DNA of 59,205 bases from Gemmataceae bacterium (GTDB lineage: Bacteria; Planctomycetota; Planctomycetia; Gemmatales; Gemmataceae): the NCBI GenBank assembly GCA_019752375.1, contig JAIEMG010000010.1, forward strand, positions 1 to 59,205. Direction: 5' to 3'. Positions 38,307 through 47,163 of the stretch are shown piece by piece. The position numbers and the translations under genes are program-made. The notes under the pieces are model-generated. The model searched no databases. It had not been told where the DNA came from and worked only from the letters and a program-made list of their open reading frames with translations. Every line of letters starts with the position of its first letter. The stretch's first letter is position 1.

Positions 38307-40624
38307 CCCGAATCGCACTTGCCGTCTGGCTGGCGTTGCCCGGGGCCCTGACCGCAGCTCCGCCGAATTTCGCGAAGGAAGTTGCGCCCATTCTGGAGCA
38401 GCATTGCATCCGCTGCCACCACCCCGGCAATAGGAAAGGCGAGCTGTCGCTGACCACGATGTCCGACCTGAAGGAAAGCGGCCAGGTGGTCCCGGGCAAG
38501 CCGGACGAAAGTCCGTTGCTCAAGCTGGTCACCCCGAAGGCTGGCAGCACCCGGGCGCGAATGCCGAAGGAAGGCAAGCCGCTCACCGCGGCCGAGGTGG
38601 CCGTGCTCCGCCGCTGGATCGCCGAGGGGGCGACCTGGCCCGAAGGCGCGGTTCTCCGGGAAAAGGCGAAAGCGGATGGAACCTGGTGGTCGCTGCAGCC
38701 GCTCGGCAAGGCGGAGCCACTTGCGCCCCCGGGCCTCCCCGCGGACTGGGCGAACCATGCCATCGATCGCTTTGTATTTGCCAGGCTCGCAGAAAAGGGG
38801 CTGCGGCCCAGTCCGCCGGCTGATCGCCTCACCCTGATCCGGCGCCTGACCTACGACTTGACTGGTCTGCCGCCATCGCCGTCCGAGATCGAGAAGTTCC
38901 TCCACGACAACGCACCGGACGCCTACGAGAAGCTCGTCGATCGTTTGCTGGCATCCCCTCAGTACGGCGAGCAGTGGGGCCGGCACTGGCTGGATGTCGT
39001 CCGCTTCGGAGAGAGCAACGGCTACGAGCGCAACGTGCTCATCAACAACGTCTGGCCGTTTCGCGATTATGTGATTCGCTCCTTGAACGAGGACCGGCCG
39101 TTCGACCAGCTTATCCTGGAGCACCTGGCCGGCGACGTGGTGGCAAGGGGCAAGCCGGATCGCGAAATCGGCACCGCCTTCCTGGTGTGCGGGCCCTACG
39201 ACAACGTCGGCAACGGCGACCCCGCGCAGGCGGCGCTGATCCGCGCCAATCACCTCGACGAAATCATCCGGGCCACGGCCGAGAGCTTCCTGGGCCTTAC
39301 CTTGGGCTGCGCCCGCTGCCACGATCATAAGTTCGACCCGATCACGCAACGGGACTACTACAGCCTGTACGCCACGTTTGCCGGCGTGCGGCACGCGGAC
39401 CGCCCGATCGTCAGCAAGGACGAACGCGAAACCCAACAGGCCCAGCTGGAAAAACTCAAGAAGCAGCGCGACCAGCTTGGCAAGGAGCGCGATGACCTGC
39501 TGCAAGTCATTCGCCGACGCGATGCCCAGCCGACTGCAGCAGAGGAAGCCCGCCTGGGCGAGTTGAAAACCGAGTTGGACAAGTTGAACCAGGCGATTGC
39601 CGCCGCGCCACCACTGCCGCGCGTTTGGGCCGGCACGTTCGACGCCGACGCCGGGAAGCGGCCCTACCACCTTTTCCTGGGCGGCGATCCGCAGAAGAAA
39701 GGTGCTGCGGTTACTCCCGCGAGCCTCAGCGTCCTGGCCGGCTTGCCGTCTCGCTACGAGTTGCCGGCCACAGCCAGTGAAACCGACCGCCGCCTCGCCC
39801 TGGCCAAGTGGATTATCGGCGCCGATAACCCGCTGACGCCGCGCGTGCTGGCGAACCGCCTCTGGCACTACCACTTCGGCACCGGCATCGTCGATACCCC
39901 CAGCGACTTCGGCTGGATGGGCAGCCGCCCGAGCCACCCTGAGCTGCTCGACTGGTTGGCCCGGCAGGTCGACGTGCACGGCTGGAAGCTCAAGCCGCTG
40001 CACCGCCTGATCGTGACCTCGCAAACGTATCGACAGGCGTCAACGTGGAGCGACGCTGCAGCCAAGGCGGACGCCGACAGCCGGCTGTTGTGGCGCTTTC
40101 CGCCGCGCCGTCTGACGGGCGAGGAGGTCCGCGACACCATGCTCACCGCGGCCGCCAAGCTGGATCGGAGCAAGATGGGTGGGCCGGGCTTCCGCTTGTA
40201 CCGGTACGTGGAAGACAACGTCGCCACCTACCATCCACTCGACCGGCACGGGCCGGAGACCTATCGTCGGGCGGTTTATCACCAAAACGCCCGTGCCGCC
40301 CGGGTGGATTTGCTCAGTGACTTCGATTGCCCCGACCCGGCGGCGGCCGCACCGCGCCGGGCCTCGACCACGACTCCTCTCCAAGCCCTGGCGCTCTTGA
40401 ACCACCGCTTCACACACGACATGGCACAGTTCGCCAGCGCTCGCGTGGAGAAGGAAGCAGGCACCCGGTCCGCGGACCAGGTGCGTCTGGCGTTCGTGCT
40501 GGCGTACGGCCGGCCCCCCGACGCCGAGGAGCTGGAGAGGTGTGTCCCGGTCGTGGAAAAGCACGGCCTGCGCACTTTGTGGCGCGCCCTGTTGAACTCC
40601 AGCGAACTAATATACCTGCGATAA
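38303..40624 (+). CDS. cytochrome-like PSCyt1/DUF1549/DUF1553 secreted protein
   Basis: 773 residues from a GTG with GGAGGAG 8 bases upstream. A short signal peptide (1-19) precedes a cytochrome-c-like module with CIRCH (residues 35-39) in VAPILEQHCIRCHHPGNRKG. DUF1549 follows at about 150-350 (LLASPQYGEQWGRHWLDVVR; CARCHDHKFDPI holds a second CxxCH). A coiled-coil-like charged stretch at about 370-430 (AQLEKLKKQRDQLGKERDDL) leads into DUF1553 (RVLANRLWHYHFGTGIVDTP). This set is a planctomycete hallmark, found in large numbers per genome beside DUF1501 or sulfatase genes and thought to work in polysaccharide breakdown at the envelope. Confidence 0.94.
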   Translation: MTRIALAVWLALPGALTAAPPNFAKEVAPILEQHCIRCHHPGNRKGELSLTTMSDLKESGQVVPGKPDESPLLKLVTPKAGSTRARMPKEGKPLTAAEVAVLRRWIAEGATWPEGAVLREKAKADGTWWSLQPLGKAEPLAPPGLPADWANHAIDRFVFARLAEKGLRPSPPADRLTLIRRLTYDLTGLPPSPSEIEKFLHDNAPDAYEKLVDRLLASPQYGEQWGRHWLDVVRFGESNGYERNVLINNVWPFRDYVIRSLNEDRPFDQLILEHLAGDVVARGKPDREIGTAFLVCGPYDNVGNGDPAQAALIRANHLDEIIRATAESFLGLTLGCARCHDHKFDPITQRDYYSLYATFAGVRHADRPIVSKDERETQQAQLEKLKKQRDQLGKERDDLLQVIRRRDAQPTAAEEARLGELKTELDKLNQAIAAAPPLPRVWAGTFDADAGKRPYHLFLGGDPQKKGAAVTPASLSVLAGLPSRYELPATASETDRRLALAKWIIGADNPLTPRVLANRLWHYHFGTGIVDTPSDFGWMGSRPSHPELLDWLARQVDVHGWKLKPLHRLIVTSQTYRQASTWSDAAAKADADSRLLWRFPPRRLTGEEVRDTMLTAAAKLDRSKMGGPGFRLYRYVEDNVATYHPLDRHGPETYRRAVYHQNARAARVDLLSDFDCPDPAAAAPRRASTTTPLQALALLNHRFTHDMAQFASARVEKEAGTRSADQVRLAFVLAYGRPPDAEELERCVPVVEKHGLRTLWRALLNSSELIYLR

Positions 40625-40666
40625 CTAGGAGGGGCGGGTTTGCGAGCCTGCCCGGGAGCGAGAGTC

Positions 40667-42088
40667 ATGTCCGAGCACTTATGGTCGATGACGCGTCGGC
40701 AGTTTCTCGGCAATTTCTACACCGGGCTTGCCGGGATCGGTCTGGCAGACCTGTTCGCCGCGGAGGACGGCTGGCAGCCGGGCCGCGGGCAGACGCACCA
40801 CCCCGCCAGGGCCCGGCGCGTTCTTCAGATCTTCTGCCCGGGCGCCGCCTCGCACCTGGACCTGTGGGACCACAAGCCCGCCCTGGCAAAGCACGCCGGC
40901 AAGGCGCTGCCGGGCGAGGAGAAGCTCGTTTCGTTCCAGGGGGCCAACGGCGGGCTCTTCCCCAGCCCCTGGAAGTTCCGACCCGCCGGCCAGAGCGGCA
41001 AGATGATCTCGTCGATGCTGCCGCACATGGCCCGGCACGCCGACGACATCGCCTTCATCCACTCCATGACATCGAAGACCAACACCCACGGGCCGGGCTG
41101 CATCTTCATGAATACGGGCCATGCGGTGGAAGGCTTCCCCGCCGCGGGTGCGTGGCTCGGCCATGCCCTGGGCAGCGCCAACGAAAACCTGCCGGCCTAC
41201 GTCGCCATTCCCGACATCCGCGGTGAGCCGCCCAACGGCAAGGCCAACTGGTCCAACGGCTTTTTGCCCGCCCGGCACCAGGGCATTGTCATGGCCGCGC
41301 ACGAGCCGATCCGCAACCTGACGGGGCCGCGCGACCTGACCGACAAGGAGCGGGAGGCGACCGGCGGCTTGCTGGATTTTCTCAACCGCCGCCACGCCAC
41401 TGTCGATCCTGGCAATTCCGAACTACAGGCTCGCATCACCGCCTATGAGCTGGCCGGCAAGATGCAGCTATCCGCTCCACAGGTCATGAACCTGGCGGGC
41501 GAAACCGCCACGACCCACAAGCTCTACGGCACCGACGACTCGAACACGCTCAAGGCCGCTTATGCCCGCAACTGCCTGCTCGCCCGCCGCCTGCTCGAAC
41601 GGGGCGTGCGTTACGTGAATCTCTACTGCGCCTCGCGCGCCTCGGGAGCCGATGGCGCCCTCAACTGGGATGCCCATAAGACGCTGCAAAAGGATTACGA
41701 ACGACACATCCCGATTTTTGACCAGCCGACGGCCGCCCTGCTCACCGACCTCAAACAACGTGGCCTGCTCCGGGACACGCTTGTGCTCTGGACCACCGAG
41801 TTTGGCCGGATGCCGACACAGCAGGCCGGCACGCCCGGCCGCGACCATAATCCGGACGGCTTCACGTGCTGGCTTATGGGGGCCGGTATCCAGGGCGGCA
41901 CCAGCTACGGCGCCACCGACGAGTTCGGCCGCCGTGCCGTCGACAAGGTCACGACGGTGTGGGACCTGCACGCGACCGTGCTGCACCTGCTTGGCTTCGA
42001 TCACACCCGCCTGAACTGGCGGCACAACGGCCTCGACCGCCGGCTAACGGACGTACACGGCTCGGTCATCCCGGACATCCTGGTGTGA
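40667..42088 (+). CDS. DUF1501 secreted protein with Tat-like leader
   Basis: 473 residues from the ATG at 40667; a TTG at 40640 with AGGAGG 7 bases upstream is an alternative start adding nine residues. The leader MTRRQFLGNFYTGLAGIGLA is of twin-arginine type. The body matches DUF1501 (sulfatase-like fold): QIFCPGAASHLDLWDHKPAL, MLPHMARHADDIAFIHSM, FGRMPTQQAGTPGRDHNPDG and VWDLHATVLHLLGFDH. It follows the DUF1549/DUF1553 gene by 42 bases and is surely its operon partner. Members are exported folded and probably bind metal. Confidence 0.93.
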   Translation: MSEHLWSMTRRQFLGNFYTGLAGIGLADLFAAEDGWQPGRGQTHHPARARRVLQIFCPGAASHLDLWDHKPALAKHAGKALPGEEKLVSFQGANGGLFPSPWKFRPAGQSGKMISSMLPHMARHADDIAFIHSMTSKTNTHGPGCIFMNTGHAVEGFPAAGAWLGHALGSANENLPAYVAIPDIRGEPPNGKANWSNGFLPARHQGIVMAAHEPIRNLTGPRDLTDKEREATGGLLDFLNRRHATVDPGNSELQARITAYELAGKMQLSAPQVMNLAGETATTHKLYGTDDSNTLKAAYARNCLLARRLLERGVRYVNLYCASRASGADGALNWDAHKTLQKDYERHIPIFDQPTAALLTDLKQRGLLRDTLVLWTTEFGRMPTQQAGTPGRDHNPDGFTCWLMGAGIQGGTSYGATDEFGRRAVDKVTTVWDLHATVLHLLGFDHTRLNWRHNGLDRRLTDVHGSVIPDILV

Positions 42089-42260
42089 CTTTCTCGGGTG
42101 CCCGAGCGACGGAAGCGTGGCGGGCGAGTTAGTGCCACGGACGAGGATTTGCCGGAAGCCACCAGGGCAGCGAACGATAACAATCTCGGCTGCTGCCGTT
42201 CCAGTCGGTCAGCCAATCATTCCGGCAACGTGACATGCAGCAAGTAAGTACAATCGCAAA

Positions 42261-42305
42261 AGAAATTGTGTTCTCAGAGGGCTGGCCCCCCGAGAACACA
42301 TTTCT
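42261..42305. terminator. two-way terminator between DUF1501 gene and dnaK remnant
   Basis: AGAAATTGTGTTCTC (42261-42275) pairs with GAGAACACATTTCT (42292-42305) with a one-base bulge, around a GGG/CCC inner stem. T-rich tails flank it on both strands (TTTCTTTC to the right and TTTCTTTTG on the minus strand), as expected for a bidirectional intrinsic terminator between converging genes. Confidence 0.88.
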
Positions 42306-42335
42306 TTCGGCGCTTCAACTCAGCCTTACAGGCGA

Positions 42336-44284
42336 TCACTTCTTCACCTCGAACTCCGCGTCGATCACGTCATCCTTGCTTTGACCACCCCGGACGCTGT
42401 TCCCATTCCCTCCGGTTGCCGCGCCGGCGGTCTGCCGCGCCTGCGTGTGCTGGGACATGGCCTGCACAGCTTGCTCCAGGTCGCTGATCGCGCGGCGGAT
42501 GGCCTGGACCTCGTCGTGGGGCATCGCGTCCTTGACGGCCGCAATGGCGGACTCCAGCGGTGCCCGATCGGCCTCGCCCAGGTTGCCGTCCTTGAGCAAC
42601 TTTTCCACTTGGTAAGTCAGCTGGTCGGCCTGGTTCCGGGCGTCAATCAGCTCATGCTTCTTGCGGTCTTCCTCTGCATGCGCCTCGGCCTCCTTGCGCA
42701 TCTGCTCGACTTCCCGCGCGCTGAGGCCGCTGGAAGCCTCGATGCGGACTTTCTGCTCCTTGCCGCTGCCCGTGTCCTTGGCACTCACGTGGAGGATGCC
42801 GTTATGGTCGATATCGAATGTCACCTCGATCTGCGGCACGCCGCGCGGTGCCGGCGGAATGCCCTCCAGGTTGAATTGGGCCAGGAGACGGTTGGACGCG
42901 CTGTTGGCAATCGGACTTTCTCCCTGGTACACCTTCACCGTGACTGCCGTCTGGTTGTCCTCGGCCGTCGAGAAGATTTCCTTCTTGGTCGTCGGCACGG
43001 TCGTGTTGCGCGGAATGAGCACGCTCATTACGCCGCCCATCGTCTCGATGCCCAGCGACAACGGCGTCACGTCGAGCAGCAGCACGTCAGCCTTGCTGCC
43101 CAGCAGGGGTTGGGCGCCCTGGATGGCGGCGCCGATGGCAACGACTTCATCGGGGTTGACGCCCTTGTGGCCCTCCTTGCCGAAGATCTCCTTGACCAGA
43201 TGCTGGATCCGCGGCACGCGCGTCATACCGCCGACCATGACGACCTCGTCGATTTCGTTCGGCTTCAACCCGGCATCCTTCAGCGCCTTCATGACCGGGC
43301 CGCGGCAGCGCTCGAACAGCGGATCGCACATCTGCTCGAACTTGGCCCGCGTGAGGCTGAGCTGCAGGTGTTTCGGACCGGACGCGTCGGCCGTGATGAA
43401 CGGCAAATTGATGTCGGTCGTCGTCGCTTGCGACAGGTCCTTCTTGGCCCGCTCGGCGGCTTCCTTGAGCCGCTACAGGGCCATCTGGTCCCTGCGCAGG
43501 TCGATGCCATTGTCCCTCTTGAACTGGTCGGCGATGTAGTCGATCAGCACCTGGTCGAAGTCGTCGCCGCCCAGGTGCGTGTCGCCGTTGACTGCTTTCA
43601 CCTGAAAGACGCCCTCGCCGACGTCGAGCATCGAGATGTCGAACGTACCACCGCCCAGTCGAATACGGCAATCTTCTCGTTCTTCTTCTTATCCAGGCCG
43701 TAGGCCAGGGCGGCGGCCGTGGGTTCATTGATGATGCGCATGCGCTGGCGGACCCGCTTGGCAGTCTTGGGGTCCTCCAGCTCCCATTCGGTATCGAAGC
43801 CGGCAATCTGGGCGGCGTCCATCGTTGCCTGGCGCTGGGCGTCGTTGAAGTAGGCCGGCACCGTGACGATGGCCTTGCGCACCTTCTGGCCCAGGTGAGC
43901 TTCCGTCGCGGCCTTGAGCTTGCGCAGGATGTGTGCCGAGATTTCCGGCGGCGTGTAGATCTTGTCGCCGATCTTGACCACGGCAAGGTCGTTCGGACCG
44001 CGAACCACTTCATAGGGCACCAGCTTGATCTCCTCCTTTACCTCGTCGTAGCGGCGGCCGATGAATCGTTTGATGGAGAAGACGGTCTTTTTCGGATTCG
44101 TAATGGCCTGCCGCTTGGCTGGGTCGCCGACCAGCACGTCGCCCTTGTCGGTGAAGGCGACGACGCTGGGAGTCAGCCGGCTGCCCTCCTGGTTGGGTAT
44201 GACCTTGACCTCGCCGCCTTCCATGACCACCACCACCGAGTTGGTTGTTCCCAGGTCGATGCCGATGATTCTTTCCTCTGCCAT
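42336..44284 (-). pseudogene. dnaK: dnaK (Hsp70) with a frameshift and a stop codon
   Basis: The gene is full length (about 649 codons once repaired), from [20 protein letters not shown] to the DnaK tail [12 protein letters not shown]. Two lesions break it. Near 43658 one base is missing in the codons for VFDLGGGTFD (read as [10 protein letters not shown]), shifting the frame. At 43473-43475 a TAG replaces the Gln codon in [17 protein letters not shown]. Between the lesions the third frame gives perfect DnaK sequence, so decay is recent or the assembly has errors. No grpE or dnaJ is adjacent. Planctomycetes often hold several dnaK copies, so loss of one is tolerable. The segment 42336-43406 could make a substrate-binding fragment, which I consider unlikely. 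Confidence 0.88.
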
Positions 44285-45207
44285 CGCGTGCTCCCTTCTT
44301 CACTCATGGTGACAGCCGTGGATTACATTTGACTGCGTTTTCAGAGTCTATCTGCAAAGAAACGCTTGAAACTAGGGGTATCCTGGAATTGCGATCACGC
44401 CTGAATCGCGTTTTCTGCTGGATATTTCGGCGATCATCCGGTTTCAGGCCCCGCATGAATCACCAAGGCCCCCTAATTTCATGGGAAAACTCTCCGGATA
44501 GACTCTCAGTCTGGACCATCGCCGGCAGTTCGGCGGCGCTCAGCAGCCTGCGCACGTGCGCGCAGCAACACTCCGCTCCTGCTATTCCCAAACGCAACAC
44601 GTGTGCCAGTCTTGTGACAGCAATGGTCGGAACGGGGCAATGAGCCTCATCACCCGTCAGGGCATACGGTTGGCGAATACGATCGCCGTTGCCCCGGCGA
44701 ACGTCATCGCGGTGAACTCCATTTCCGGGGGAATGCATGCCGGACACGTTGTCGGCAATCCGTCGAGGATGAGACATCTTGTCACGGCCAGCGGCGCAGC
44801 GGCGGGCGGATCGGCCATCCGCCCAGGCAGCACCCTCCCCGGGGCGAATGCACTAGACGCCACTAGTTCAACCGGTGGTTGCCAGGTAGAATACAAATGA
44901 GCCGGGCGGAGCGTCCGTGCGGTGTCAGCGTCGCTGCGGATTTGACGAGGTCGTTGATCGGCGGCAGGGTTCCGCAATAGCCCAGGACACATTTCTTACC
45001 ATCCTCATTGGCGCGAGGGTCATCGCCCCTCCTCGGCATGCCGGCCGCTTCTACCACCGCTACGGTGGGGGCGACTGGGTCTGAGACTGCCGACGGACTT
45101 CACTCTTCTGTTGAAGCGGGCCATTTCCCGGGCAGACGCTCCGGGCGGCAGGCCTGCAACGGAAGCGGTACGTCTCGATTGTTTCCGATGCCCCGGAGCG
45201 ATCTCGC
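44285..45207. other. 923-base stretch without an intact gene
   Basis: It lies between dnaK (-) and the NtrC-type gene (+). No intact gene is supported. On the minus strand, about 44480-44840, pieces in alternating frames (FAGATAIVFANRM; ALTGDEAHCPVPTIAV; GDKMSHP-like) faintly recall PAAR/DUF4280 spike-tip proteins, which would be a heavily frameshifted remnant. The last 150 bases presumably hold the promoter of the activator gene; no hexamers stood out. Confidence 0.4.
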
Positions 45208-46620
45208 ATGGCTCACCTGTTGCTCATTGACGACGACCCGGCGCTGGTTCCCAGGCTATTGCGTCGCGCATTCCCCACTCCAGCACACCAGATTGATGTG
45301 GCCAGCACCGGCGCGGAAGGACTTCGGCGCGTGCGCACCGATCCGCCGGACGCCATCATCTTGGACTTGTGCTTGCCCGACCAATCAGGCCTGGACGTCT
45401 ACCGGGCCATTCGTCAGCTCGACGCGCGCATCCCCGTCATCTTCACCGCCGTGACCAAGACCGCAGAGGGGGCCATCGAGGCGATGCAGGAGGGTGCTTA
45501 CGAATACCTGTTCAAGCCGCTCGACCTGCTGCACCTGACGCGCGTTGTGGGCGAGGCCCTCGACGTCTCCCGTCGCATGCGCGCACCGGCCATTGTCGCG
45601 GAAACACCTCCGGACCCCGACGTGCACGGCGCCATCATCGGCACCTGTCCGTCCATGCGCGAGGTGTACAAGGCCATCGGCCGCGTCGCCAGCCGGAGCG
45701 TTCCCGTGCTCATTACCGGCGAGAGCGGCACCGGCAAAGAGTTGGTCGCCCTGGCCATCTACCATCACGGTCCGCGGGCCCGCGCCACGTTCCTGGCCCT
45801 CAATTGCGCGGCGATCCCGGAAAATCTGCTGGAAAGCGAACTGTTCGGCCACGAGAAGGGCGCCTTTACGGGCGCCGATCGCAAGCGCATTGGCAAGTTT
45901 GAGCAGTGCAGCGGCGGCACGCTTTTCCTCGACGAGATCGGCGACATGCCCTTGACGCTGCAGGCCAAGATCCTCCGCGTCATGCAGGAACAGACCTTCG
46001 AGCGTGTGGGCGGCAACGAGACGATCCGGACGGACGTGCGGCTGATTGCGGCCACGCACCGCAATTTGAAGGCGTCGGCAACCGAGGGGACCTTTCGTCC
46101 CGACCTGTTCTACCGTCTGAGTGTCTTCACGATCCACCTGCCCGCTTTGCGTGACCGGGGCGACGACCTGCTGCTGTTCGTCGAACTCTACCTGCGCCGC
46201 TTCTTTCACGAATTGGGGCGAGACGTTCGCGAGGTGTCCCTGGAGGCGCTGGAGCGTCTGCGCGCCCAGCGCTGGCCCGGCAATATCCGGGAATTACAAA
46301 GCGTCCTCAAGCAGGCCCTGTTACAGACTGTAGGCACCGTGCTGCTTCCCGCGTTCCTTCCTGTGGACCTCCTTCTCGAGCCCCCAGAGGACCCGGCGGC
46401 GGAGACATCGCCCCGATTTCGCCTCGGCATGACGCTGGCCGACTTGGAGCGCGCGGCCATCCAGCACTGCCTGGTCCATATGAGCGGAAACCGGCAGGAA
46501 ACCGCCCAGCTGCTCGGGATTAACACGCGCACCCTCGTGCGCAAGATCCGCCGGTACAAACTGGAAGATCCGCTGCGACGAGCAGTACACGGACCTGCTA
46601 CAACTCCCGCTTCAAACTGA
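45208..46620 (+). CDS. NtrC-family sigma-54-dependent response regulator
   Basis: 470 residues. Receiver at 1-120 with DDD (8-10) and Asp53 in AIILDLCLPDQSGL. The AAA+ domain (140-375) has Walker A ITGESGTGKELVA, the sigma-54 contact loop GAFTGA, Walker B GGTLFLDEIGDMP and the arginine-finger block FRPDLFYRLSVFTIHLP. A Fis-type helix-turn-helix closes the protein (IQHCLVHMSGNRQETAQLLG). It activates sigma-54 promoters when phosphorylated. No kinase is adjacent in an intact state, so its partner must be elsewhere. No clear -24/-12 promoter was noticed nearby. Confidence 0.95.
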   Translation: MAHLLLIDDDPALVPRLLRRAFPTPAHQIDVASTGAEGLRRVRTDPPDAIILDLCLPDQSGLDVYRAIRQLDARIPVIFTAVTKTAEGAIEAMQEGAYEYLFKPLDLLHLTRVVGEALDVSRRMRAPAIVAETPPDPDVHGAIIGTCPSMREVYKAIGRVASRSVPVLITGESGTGKELVALAIYHHGPRARATFLALNCAAIPENLLESELFGHEKGAFTGADRKRIGKFEQCSGGTLFLDEIGDMPLTLQAKILRVMQEQTFERVGGNETIRTDVRLIAATHRNLKASATEGTFRPDLFYRLSVFTIHLPALRDRGDDLLLFVELYLRRFFHELGRDVREVSLEALERLRAQRWPGNIRELQSVLKQALLQTVGTVLLPAFLPVDLLLEPPEDPAAETSPRFRLGMTLADLERAAIQHCLVHMSGNRQETAQLLGINTRTLVRKIRRYKLEDPLRRAVHGPATTPASN

Positions 46621-46891
46621 GCGGCGAAAGGAGTCGCCGGCAAATGACAGACACCGTTTCCGCGGCCGGTGAGACGCATTCAAAGCCGGACGCGCGTTCC
46701 GACGCTCCGTACTCAGGCGCTTGACATCGGCAGCCCGAGGCTTCTGTAAGTGGAATGCCAGACCAAGGCTCGTGCCGAAACAGGGTCATCCATCGCCGGA
46801 AAAGGCCGTGATTTCCGCGGCATGCGGCGGCATCGCCGGATCATTCATGCGACGAGTAGAATCGCGCGACCGAGGTCGGGCGGACACCCTG

Positions 46892-47131
46892 TCAGCACGC
46901 CGGTCTAGCGCAGACAGTTTGTCTAGTAAGACGGCGGCTTTCCAGGAGACCCGGCATCATCAGGTCCATGAGGACCACGTCCGGGCGGTGCTCGCCGACC
47001 AGCCGTAGAGCCTCGCGGCCGTCCCCGACCTCCGCCACGACCTCGAAGCCGCCCAGGTCCTGGAGCAGCACGCGCAGGCCCGCCCGGAACAGGTCGTGGT
47101 CGTCGGCCAGCAACACCCGGATCGGTCGCAT
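46892..47131 (-). pseudogene. NarL-type response regulator truncated in the receiver
   Basis: From the ATG at 47131, IRVLLADDHDLFRAGLRVLL and HRPDVVLMDLMMPGL are a normal LuxR/NarL-class receiver up to the phospho-acceptor Asp. Just after MMPG the homology stops and a short unrelated tail follows to a stop at 46892. The switch residues, half the receiver and the whole DNA-binding domain are missing. The break is near 46950, beside a small AGAC-GTCT hairpin within a CTAG-bounded segment (46906-46926). It lies 32 bases after the broken kinase gene and was surely its partner. Confidence 0.8.
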
Positions 47132-47163
47132 GATCCGCCCTCCGACTCGCGCGAAGCGGCGCG

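Noticed and set aside
43147-44013. Separate 288-residue minus-strand gene overlapping dnaK
   Set aside because: It is the wrong frame of dnaK over most of its length; the true DnaK sequence is seen in two other frames joined by a one-base lesion.
44285-44345. CIRCE heat-shock operator upstream of dnaK
   Set aside because: No TTAGCACTC/GAGTGCTAA inverted repeat is present.
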